Part shown: positions 6,046 through 10,409 of the stretch, in pieces
How the letters are laid out: every line of letters begins with the position of its first letter
Position numbering within the stretch: position 1 is the first letter of the stretch
NCBI GenBank assembly: GCA_050248375.1
Contig: JBFWSL010000132.1
Coordinates: forward strand, 1 to 10,409
From: JAYZVT01 sp050248375
Lineage (GTDB): Bacteria; Pseudomonadota; Alphaproteobacteria; Rhizobiales; Methyloligellaceae
DNA length: 10,409 nt
Direction: 5' to 3'
The notes under the pieces: model-generated
Databases searched by the model: none
What the model saw: only the letters and a program-made list of their open reading frames with translations
What the model was told of the DNA's origin: nothing
Translations under genes and position numbers: made by a program

Positions 6046-6755
6046 CAGCCCCTCATGTCCAGGTGGCGGGACAGGATGGCGGAGAACTCGTCCGCGAAGG
6101 ATTCGAGCCGCTGCGTCTGCCGCGACACCTCGTTGGAGAAGCGGTTGTAGAAGATCACCGCGGGAATGGCGGCGAGCAGGCCGAGAGCGGTGGCGAACAG
6201 CGCCTCCGCGATGCCGGGCGCCACAACCGCCAGGTTTGTGGTCTTGGCCGCGGCGATGGCCTGGAAGCTGGTCATGATGCCCCAGACGGTGCCGAACAGG
6301 CCGACGAAGGGCGCGGTGGAACCCACCGTCGCCAGGAACAGCAGCCGCCGCTCCAGCCGGTCCACCTCGCGCGTGACCGCCACGTCGAGCACCTTCTCGA
6401 CGCGGGTCTGAACCCCCGGCAGCAGCTTGTTGCTGGATTCCACGCTGCGCTTCCATTCGCGCATGGCCGCCACGAACAGCGCCGCCATGGATGTGTTCCG
6501 GCGCTGCGAGACCCCGTGATAGAGCTCGTCCAGCGACTGGCCCGACCAGAACAGCTTCTCGAAGCGGTCCGTCTCCCGCCCCGTGCGGGAAAACAGGAAC
6601 AGCTTCTCGATGATGATGGCCCAGCTCCACACCGAGGCGAGCAGCAGGCCGATCATCACCAGCTGCACCACGATATGCGCGTTCATGAACAGGGTCATGA
6701 TCGACAGATCGGTATGCAGCGCTGCGGCCGGTGCGGTGGTTACGGTCTGCGGCAT
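6045..6755 (-). CDS. tolQ: Tol-Pal proton-channel subunit TolQ
   Basis: TolQ of the ExbB/TolQ/MotA family forms the pentameric inner-membrane channel around TolR and energises TolA. The 236-residue product has three membrane helices at about 28-49, 138-160 and 178-203. The conserved region between and within helices 2 and 3 reads LATVGSTAPFVGLFGTVWGI and continues PGIAEALFATALGLLAAIPA, which is diagnostic. I chose the ATG at 6755 because GAGG lies six bases upstream and the N-terminal length is normal. The frame is open back to 6932, but that stretch is Arg/Gly/Pro-rich and unlike TolQ. It is the first of the tightly packed tolQRAB genes and follows ybgC after 203 bases. Confidence 0.96.
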   Translation of the reverse strand: MPQTVTTAPAAALHTDLSIMTLFMNAHIVVQLVMIGLLLASVWSWAIIIEKLFLFSRTGRETDRFEKLFWSGQSLDELYHGVSQRRNTSMAALFVAAMREWKRSVESSNKLLPGVQTRVEKVLDVAVTREVDRLERRLLFLATVGSTAPFVGLFGTVWGIMTSFQAIAAAKTTNLAVVAPGIAEALFATALGLLAAIPAVIFYNRFSNEVSRQTQRLESFADEFSAILSRHLDMRG

Positions 6756-6958
6756 GAATGGCCTCGTGCTGGGGTCCCCTGAACATTTCCCCGGAATGTG
6801 GCTGGCGCATTGCGCCGGCCCTCCCGCCGCGCGGGCAGGCGCACTACGGCAGACCCAATATGTCCAGAATGGGGCTTGCCCTGCGTCTTCCCCGCCCACG
6901 GGGCGCGAGCGGCCACCGCGCCCGGGGCGCAATGCCGCTTGTCTCCAGAAGGTCGGGC
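6756..6958 (-). other. 203-base ybgC-tolQ spacer with small inverted repeats
   Basis: No gene is visible. A 17-base near-palindrome at 6783-6799 (ACATT ... AATGT, inner C-G pair and one G-T) lies 28 bases before the tolQ ATG. Further upstream GGCGCA (6804-6809), TGCGCC (6811-6816) and GGCGCA (6838-6843) could pair in two exclusive ways. I cannot point to a convincing -35/-10 pair. Confidence 0.35.
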
Positions 6959-7438
6959 TTAATGCTTAACGAAACGTTGAAAAGCGTTCCGCACGAGCGC
7001 GCCAAGCCGTCGCGGCTTGCCGGATTTCGACACCAGGACCACCTTGACCCGCAGCCGGACCAGGGCGACGCCGTCCCGGCGCACCTCCTGCGCCAGGGTC
7101 AGCGTGGCGCCGCCCGTCTCCGCGCAATGGGTGACAACTTCCAGCAGGTCGTCGATGCGGGCGGGCTTGAGGAAGTCGATCTCCATGTGCCGCACCACGA
7201 AGGCGGCCGGCTCCTCGCCCCCTTCCCCGTCGATCAGCTCGCGGTGATGGATACCAAGCAGGCGGACGAAGTCCGACCGCCCCCGCTCGCAGAACTTCAG
7301 GTAGTTGGCGTGGTAGACGAGGCCGGAGAAGTCCGTGTCCTCGAAATAGACGCGCACGGGCAGCACATGGGTGTCGCCCTCGATGCGCCCGGCCACGTCG
7401 GGCCAGTGGCGGCCTTGCGTGTCAGACCTTGTGGTCAT
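6959..7438 (-). CDS. ybgC: Tol-Pal associated acyl-CoA thioesterase YbgC
   Basis: Hotdog-fold thioesterase (4-hydroxybenzoyl-CoA thioesterase class) encoded at the head of most tol-pal clusters; it hydrolyses acyl-CoA or acyl-ACP in the cytoplasm and has been linked to phospholipid metabolism. The 159-residue product carries the family motif YFEDTDFSGLVYHANYLKF at about 31-49, with Asp36 as the expected catalytic residue and His43/Asn45 in the conserved VYHxNYL. The ATG at 7438 is preceded by AAGGCGGCA, which contains a Shine-Dalgarno sequence. A longer in-frame start at 7585 would run through the repeated ruvB tail and antisense-like Arg-rich residues, so I reject it. The start codon coincides with the edge of a duplicated ruvB 3' end, so the upstream context of this gene has been rebuilt by an insertion. 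Confidence 0.93.
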   Translation of the reverse strand: MTTRSDTQGRHWPDVAGRIEGDTHVLPVRVYFEDTDFSGLVYHANYLKFCERGRSDFVRLLGIHHRELIDGEGGEEPAAFVVRHMEIDFLKPARIDDLLEVVTHCAETGGATLTLAQEVRRDGVALVRLRVKVVLVSKSGKPRRLGALVRNAFQRFVKH

Positions 7439-7486
7439 TGCCGCCTTCGAACAGCACGAACTGCCCGTTGCCCGCGGGCGGCGGCG
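7438..7486 (-). repeat. Second copy of the ruvB 3' end at the ybgC start
   Basis: This 49-base stretch matches 7996-8044, the last codons of ruvB, at 48 positions. The single difference (7461 versus 8019) is synonymous in the RuvB frame (Gln codon). Read in the RuvB frame it gives PPPAGNGQFVLFEGG followed by NDHKV and a stop that overlaps the ybgC start. It also supplies the AAGG of the ybgC ribosome binding site. It starts four bases after the hicB stop. The direct-repeat pair therefore brackets the hicB islet. Confidence 0.9.
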
Positions 7487-7490
7487 AGTC

Positions 7491-7712
7491 TCATCCTGCC
7501 CGGGCCAGTGGCGTGGAAGGTTGCGGTATCTCCTGCTTCCATGCCTTGGCGGCCTCGATCCAGGACTCGATCGCCTCCTGAACATTCCTCAGCGCCTCTT
7601 CCGGCGTCTCGCCGTCGGACATGCAGCCGGGAAGGTCGGGAACGATAGCCACATAGCCACCGCCCTCGCTTTCCGCCAGACGCTCGATGCGTACTGAATA
7701 TTCAAGCTTCAT
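7491..7712 (-). CDS. hicB: HicB-family antitoxin, short form
   Basis: HicB antitoxins block the HicA mRNA-interferase toxin. The 73-residue product begins MKLEYSVRIERL and contains the hallmark YVAIVPDLPGCMSDGETPEEAL (about 20-41) followed by the helix NVQEAIESWIEAAKA. It has the partial RNase H-like fold only; the C-terminal DNA-binding domain of longer HicB proteins is absent, as in many short members. The ATG at 7712 has GGAG eight bases upstream and overlaps the stop of the upstream frame as ATGA, the usual coupling of a hicAB pair. The upstream toxin reading frame looks damaged, so this may be an orphan antitoxin. It sits in the same strand between ruvB and ybgC inside a bracketing direct repeat. 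Confidence 0.85.
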   Translation of the reverse strand: MKLEYSVRIERLAESEGGGYVAIVPDLPGCMSDGETPEEALRNVQEAIESWIEAAKAWKQEIPQPSTPLARAG

Positions 7713-7826
7713 GAACCGTCTCCATGCGCCTCAATATAGCGGACCAGCTTGCGGATGTAGACGGGTTTGATCGGCCTGCGTGCGGGAACACGCACCGCTA
7801 TTTCGGCACAGTCTGCTGCGATGAAG
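7709..7826 (-). pseudogene. Probable remnant of a HicA-like toxin gene (C-terminal part)
   Basis: The frame ending at 7709 encodes about 39 residues finishing AVRVPARRPIKPVYIRKLVR and then YIEAHGDGS, and overlaps the hicB start by 4 bases. The core VPARRPIKPVYIRKLVRYIE lines up by eye with the last strand and helix of HicA (pattern VPxHxxIxPxTLRxILRxxG). The upstream part, where HicA has its first helix and the catalytic Gly-Ser-His, is replaced by the palindromic repeat; the frame can be followed to an ATG at 7933 only through repeat sequence rich in Arg, Pro and Lys. So the toxin is likely inactive. Alternatives are a short unrelated peptide, or a start at an internal GTG near 7785. The HicA assignment rests on position plus a short weak match. 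Confidence 0.45.
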
Positions 7827-7854
7827 CTGGACCCCGGCTTTCGCCGGGGTTTCG
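7827..7854. repeat. Palindromic repeat, copy 1 of an inverted pair
   Basis: A 28-base unit with arms ACCCCGGC (7831-7838) and GCCGGGGT (7843-7850) around the loop TTTC. Its reverse complement is identical to 7936-7963. It resembles the dispersed GC-rich REP-like hairpins of alphaproteobacterial intergenic regions. It has no T-run, so it is not a canonical terminator. Confidence 0.9.
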
Positions 7855-7935
7855 GTCCTTCCCTTCCCTGAGACCCCGGCAACCCCGGCTTGGGCCTTGC
7901 CGGCCGCTTATCCTTGCTCTTGCCCGGGAACATGG

Positions 7936-7963
7936 CGAAACCCCGGCGAAAGCCGGGGTCCAG
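7936..7963. repeat. Palindromic repeat, copy 2, inverted
   Basis: Exact reverse complement of 7827-7854 over 28 bases, with its own 8-base stem (7940-7947 with 7952-7959) and loop GAAA. The copies enclose 81 bases containing more GC-rich motifs (CCCCGGC, GCCGG). Beyond this copy, GGGATG (7963-7968) and CATCCC (7983-7988) form a further 6-base inverted repeat just after the ruvB stop. Confidence 0.9.
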
Positions 7964-7988
7964 GGATGTGTCTACCAGATGTCATCCC

Positions 7989-9029
7989 TCACTCCTTGCC
8001 GCCTTCGAACAGCACGAATTGCCCGTTGCCCGCGGGCGGCGGCGCGGCGAGGCCCAGATGCTCGAACGCCGCGCCGGTGAGCACGCGGCCCCGCGGCGTG
8101 CGCGCCAGCAGCCCCTGCTGCAGCAGGAAGGGCTCGATGATCTCCTCGATGGCATCGCGAGGCTCGGACAAGGCCGCCGAGAGGGTTTCCACGCCCACCG
8201 GCCCGCCGCCGTAATTCTCCGCGATGCAGGCGAGGTAGCGCCGGTCGAGCGCGTCGAGGCCGCGCCCGTCCACGTCGAGCTGCCTCAGCGCCCGGTCGGC
8301 GACGGCGGCGTCCACGATGCTGGCGCCCTCCGCGGTGGCGAAATCGCGCACCCGCCTGAGCAACCGCCCGGCGATACGCGGCGTGCCGCGCGAGCGGCGC
8401 GCGATCTCGGCGGCTCCTTCCGCGCTCATGGGCAGCGCCAGCACCCGCGCCCCGCGCCGCACGATCTGCTCCAGCTCTCCCGGCTCGTAGAACTCCAGCC
8501 GCACCGGAATGCCGAAGCGGTCGCGCAGCGGCGTGGTCAGCAGCCCCGTGCGCGTTGTCGCCCCGACCAGGGTGAATTTGGCGAGGTCGATGCGCACCGA
8601 GCGCGCCGCCGGCCCCTCGCCGATGATCAGGTCGAGCTGGAAGTCCTCCATGGCCGGATAGAGGATTTCCTCCACCGCCGGAGTGAGCCGGTGGATCTCG
8701 TCGATGAACAGCACGTCGCGCTCTTCCAGATTGGTGAGCAGCGCTGCGAGATCGCCCGCCTTGGCGATGACCGGGCCGGAGGTGGCGCGGAAATTGACGC
8801 CAAGCTCGCGCGCCACGATCTGCGCCAGCGTGGTCTTGCCCAGCCCCGGCGGCCCGGCGAACAGCACATGGTCCAGCGCCTCGCCGCGCTTGCGCGCCGC
8901 CTCGATGAACACCTTGAGGTTTTCCCGCGCCCGCTTCTGGCCGATGAACTCGGCCAGCACCTGCGGGCGCAGGGAGGCGTCGGCCTCGTCGCCGGGCAGG
9001 CGTGCCATTTCGACGGGACGCTCGGTCAT
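7989..9029 (-). CDS. ruvB: Holliday junction branch-migration helicase RuvB
   Basis: RuvB is the AAA+ hexameric motor that, loaded by RuvA, drives branch migration of Holliday junctions. The 346-residue product has Walker A GPPGLGKTT (59-67), Walker B DEIH (110-113), sensor 1 GATTR (156-160), the arginine-finger region RDRFG (169-173), the sensor 2 segment RGTPRIAGRLLRRV, and the C-terminal winged-helix domain with PRGRVLTGAAFEHLG. Length is normal. Its ATG overlaps the stop of the upstream membrane protein gene as ATGA. The last 16 or so codons, PPPAGNGQFVLFEGG onward, occur twice: the copy here ends in KE, while the copy next to ybgC would end in NDHKV. The tail is outside the conserved domains, so function should not be affected. 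ruvA and ruvB are split by the membrane protein gene. Confidence 0.97.
   Translation of the reverse strand: MTERPVEMARLPGDEADASLRPQVLAEFIGQKRARENLKVFIEAARKRGEALDHVLFAGPPGLGKTTLAQIVARELGVNFRATSGPVIAKAGDLAALLTNLEERDVLFIDEIHRLTPAVEEILYPAMEDFQLDLIIGEGPAARSVRIDLAKFTLVGATTRTGLLTTPLRDRFGIPVRLEFYEPGELEQIVRRGARVLALPMSAEGAAEIARRSRGTPRIAGRLLRRVRDFATAEGASIVDAAVADRALRQLDVDGRGLDALDRRYLACIAENYGGGPVGVETLSAALSEPRDAIEEIIEPFLLQQGLLARTPRGRVLTGAAFEHLGLAAPPPAGNGQFVLFEGGKE
7996..8044 (-). repeat. ruvB 3' end, the copy inside ruvB
   Basis: Partner of 7438-7486 (48 of 49 bases identical, direct orientation, start-to-start distance 558 bases). Between the pair lie hicB, the toxin remnant and the inverted repeats. Confidence 0.9.
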
Positions 9030-9511
9030 GTCTCAAGCTCCGCGTCCCGGCCGCCCGCCGGCATCAGGCGAAGCCTCGCCACGACGCGCTGTCCCAGGAA
9101 TGCGCACAATAGAGCGATCGGCCCGACCGCGATGTAGGCCACGAGCATGGAATTGACCGTCTCATGTCCGGTCGGCTGCTTGCCGGAATAAAACTGATAG
9201 GCCGGACCCACCAGTCCCGAGGAGAGGAAGGCCACGAGCATGGCGTAGCGGGCGCGGAAATAGCCCCGCCTGAGAAACCTCAGGCTTGCGAAAAGCCCCG
9301 TGACAATGGCCGGAAGGGCAACGAAGGCAAGCGCCACGAAGAACAGGTACAGGAACATGGTTCCGTCGGCGATTTTCTGCGGGTCAATCAGCGGCGTGAG
9401 AAATGCGGAACCGGCAATGCCGAGGACGACGCTTCCCACCAGCAGCCCGCCGGCCGTGAACACCAGGAAGACCAGGACGGCGCGGCCATATCGGGAGTCG
9501 GGTCCGTTCAC
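9026..9511 (-). CDS. Uncharacterised four-helix membrane protein between ruvA and ruvB
   Basis: I do not recognise a family. The 161-residue product has four hydrophobic segments at about 11-37, 52-78, 87-107 and 120-141, separated by a short loop (LTPLIDPQKIADG), a basic RFLRRGYFRARY turn after helix 2, a loop YSGKQPTGHETVN between helices 3 and 4, and a polar C-terminal tail. The basic turn suggests it faces the cytoplasm, which would put both termini in the cytoplasm. The start is the GTG at 9511: it overlaps the ruvA stop as GTGA and has AAGGAG eight bases upstream, within the last ruvA codons. The stop overlaps the ruvB ATG as ATGA. It is therefore translationally coupled on both sides, so it is made with RuvA and RuvB, but no link to recombination can be read from the sequence. 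Confidence 0.85.
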   Translation of the reverse strand: MNGPDSRYGRAVLVFLVFTAGGLLVGSVVLGIAGSAFLTPLIDPQKIADGTMFLYLFFVALAFVALPAIVTGLFASLRFLRRGYFRARYAMLVAFLSSGLVGPAYQFYSGKQPTGHETVNSMLVAYIAVGPIALLCAFLGQRVVARLRLMPAGGRDAELET

Positions 9512-10122
9512 CGCGCCAGCTCCTTCAGGCCGAGCCGGATCAGCTCTTCCGTCTTCGCCGCGTCGCCCGCCTTCTGCGCGGCCACGGCGACGGCCGCACT
9601 TGCCTGCGCCTGGGCGTAGCCGAGATTGGTGAGCGCGGAGACGGCTTCGGCCGCCGCCGGTGTCGTCTGCTCCGCGACCTCCGGCAGCACGATGTCGCCC
9701 GGCCTGGCCGCGAGCGTGGCGGCGGGGATCTTGTCCTTCAGTTCGGCCACGATCCGCTGCGCCACCTTCGGACCGACGCCCGGCGAGCGCGCCACCTGCC
9801 CCTTGTCCTGCAACGCGACCGCGTTCGCCAGTTCGTTGGGCGAGAGCGTGCCGAGCACCGCGAGCGCCACCTTGGCGCCCACCCCCTGCACGCTTTGCAG
9901 CAGCCGGAACCACGCCCGCTCCGTGTCCGTGCGGAAGCCGTAGAGCCTGATGTGGTCCTCGCGCACATGGGTCTCGATGGAGAGCGTCACCGCCTCGCCC
10001 GCCTTGGGCATGCCGGCCAGCGTGCGCGGCGCGCAATGCACCTCGTAGCCGACGCCGTTCACGTCCACCAGCACCCAATCGGCGCCGAACGAATCCACGA
10101 TGCCTTTCAGCTTGCCGATCAT
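9508..10122 (-). CDS. ruvA: Holliday junction-binding protein RuvA
   Basis: RuvA tetramers bind the four-way junction and load RuvB rings. The 204-residue product begins MIGKLKGIVDSFGADWVLVD, the OB-fold domain I (about 1-65), continues with two helix-hairpin-helix motifs, LLQSVQGVGAKVALAVLG and then SPGVGPKVAQRIVAELKDK, in domain II (about 70-140), an Ala-rich flexible linker, and the C-terminal three-helix domain III (about 158-204) that contacts RuvB. Length is typical. Its ATG overlaps the ruvC stop (ATGA) and its stop overlaps the GTG of the membrane protein gene (GTGA). Confidence 0.97.
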   Translation of the reverse strand: MIGKLKGIVDSFGADWVLVDVNGVGYEVHCAPRTLAGMPKAGEAVTLSIETHVREDHIRLYGFRTDTERAWFRLLQSVQGVGAKVALAVLGTLSPNELANAVALQDKGQVARSPGVGPKVAQRIVAELKDKIPAATLAARPGDIVLPEVAEQTTPAAAEAVSALTNLGYAQAQASAAVAVAAQKAGDAAKTEELIRLGLKELAR

Positions 10123-10409
10123 GGCGCGCCTTCCGCCAGCGCCAGGGCGCGGACAAGCGTGCGGGCGCCGCGGTGATGGGCATGGGTAATGGCGATGGCC
10201 AGCGCGTCCGCCTCGTCGTCGCAGGAAAAGCGCGCGCCGGGCAGCAGCATCTGCACCATCATGCGAATCTGCTTCTTGTCGCCGTGGCCGGCGCCGACGA
10301 TGGATTTCTTCACCGCGTTGGGGGCGTATTCGCCGACCGGAAGCCCGGCAAGCGCGGGAACCAGGATAGCCGCCCCGCGCGCCTGGCCCAGCTTCAGCGT
10401 GGCGGAGGC
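10119..10409 (-). CDS. ruvC: Holliday junction resolvase RuvC, C-terminal part, cut by window edge
   Basis: RuvC is the dimeric endonuclease that cleaves Holliday junctions symmetrically within the RuvABC complex. Only the last 96 codons are present. They carry the family blocks LKLGQARGAAILVPALAGLP, VGEYAPNAVKKSIVGAGHGDK and the terminal motif DDEADALAIAITHAHH, whose Asp/His positions contain the last acidic metal-binding residue of the active site. The N-terminal catalytic residues lie outside the window. The stop overlaps the ruvA ATG by 4 bases. Confidence 0.95.
   Translation of the reverse strand, partial: ASATLKLGQARGAAILVPALAGLPVGEYAPNAVKKSIVGAGHGDKKQIRMMVQMLLPGARFSCDDEADALAIAITHAHHRGARTLVRALALAEGAP

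Noticed and set aside
4795..6150. 451-codon plus-strand frame opposite tolA and tolR
   Set aside because: Gly/Phe/Ser-rich translation of the antisense of the PEPK repeats; the minus-strand TolA and TolR assignments are clear.
6756..6932. Longer N-terminus for TolQ from a start at 6932
   Set aside because: The extension is Arg/Gly/Pro-rich and lacks TolQ features, while the ATG at 6755 has a good ribosome binding site and gives the normal length.
7820..7968. Inverted 28-base repeats as ends of an insertion sequence or MITE
   Set aside because: Only 81 bases lie between them, there is no transposase, and the GATG on each side is at different distances from the arms, so it is not a credible target duplication.
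7890..9137. Long open frame on the plus strand opposite ruvB
   Set aside because: It is the mirror of a well-supported RuvB gene in GC-rich DNA; its product has no recognisable domain and is Arg/His-rich low complexity.
1..10409. CRISPR arrays, rRNA or tRNA genes
   Set aside because: No regularly spaced repeats, no rRNA motifs and no tRNA-like cloverleaf with the conserved T-loop sequence were seen on either strand.

Overview
The window is a GC-rich stretch of an alphaproteobacterial chromosome. All supported genes lie on the minus strand, so transcription runs from the right end to the left. The order ruvC-ruvA-ruvB-ybgC-tolQ-tolR-tolA-tolB-pal-cpoB-tilS is the classic alphaproteobacterial arrangement of Holliday-junction resolution genes next to the Tol-Pal envelope system. 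Genus cannot be fixed from sequence alone.

Right part (about 7990-10409): the end of ruvC, complete ruvA, an unrecognised 161-residue four-helix membrane protein, and complete ruvB. All four are linked by 4-base start/stop overlaps (ATGA or GTGA), so they form one translationally coupled operon. RuvA and RuvB form the branch-migration motor and RuvC the resolvase.

Middle accessory islet (about 7438-7990): the ruvB-ybgC junction has been opened. It holds a short HicB-type antitoxin gene, the remains of what looks like the C-terminal part of a HicA-type toxin gene, and two inverted copies of a 28-base self-complementary repeat. The islet is bracketed by two 48-of-49 matching copies of the ruvB 3' end: one is the real ruvB terminus, the other sits exactly at the ybgC start codon. 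This is the most unusual structure in the window and looks like an insertion that duplicated or replaced the ruvB tail.

Tol block (about 3349-7438): ybgC, then tolQ, tolR, tolA and tolB, tightly packed from tolQ onward. TolQ-TolR-TolA form the inner-membrane energy-coupled complex, TolB is the periplasmic propeller, and Pal is the peptidoglycan-binding outer-membrane lipoprotein. Together they constrict the outer membrane at division.

tolB-pal gap (2502-3348): this 847-base gap is not empty. It holds a 45-codon lipoprotein gene with a perfect ribosome binding site and lipobox, a hairpin just upstream of that site, a strong hairpin after the gene, and a textbook intrinsic terminator. pal is therefore probably transcribed separately; a CtrA-like site lies upstream of it.

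Left part (1-2501): pal, two GC-rich hairpins, cpoB (ybgF) with a tandem palindromic repeat in its linker, and the 5' two thirds of tilS, which runs off the left edge.
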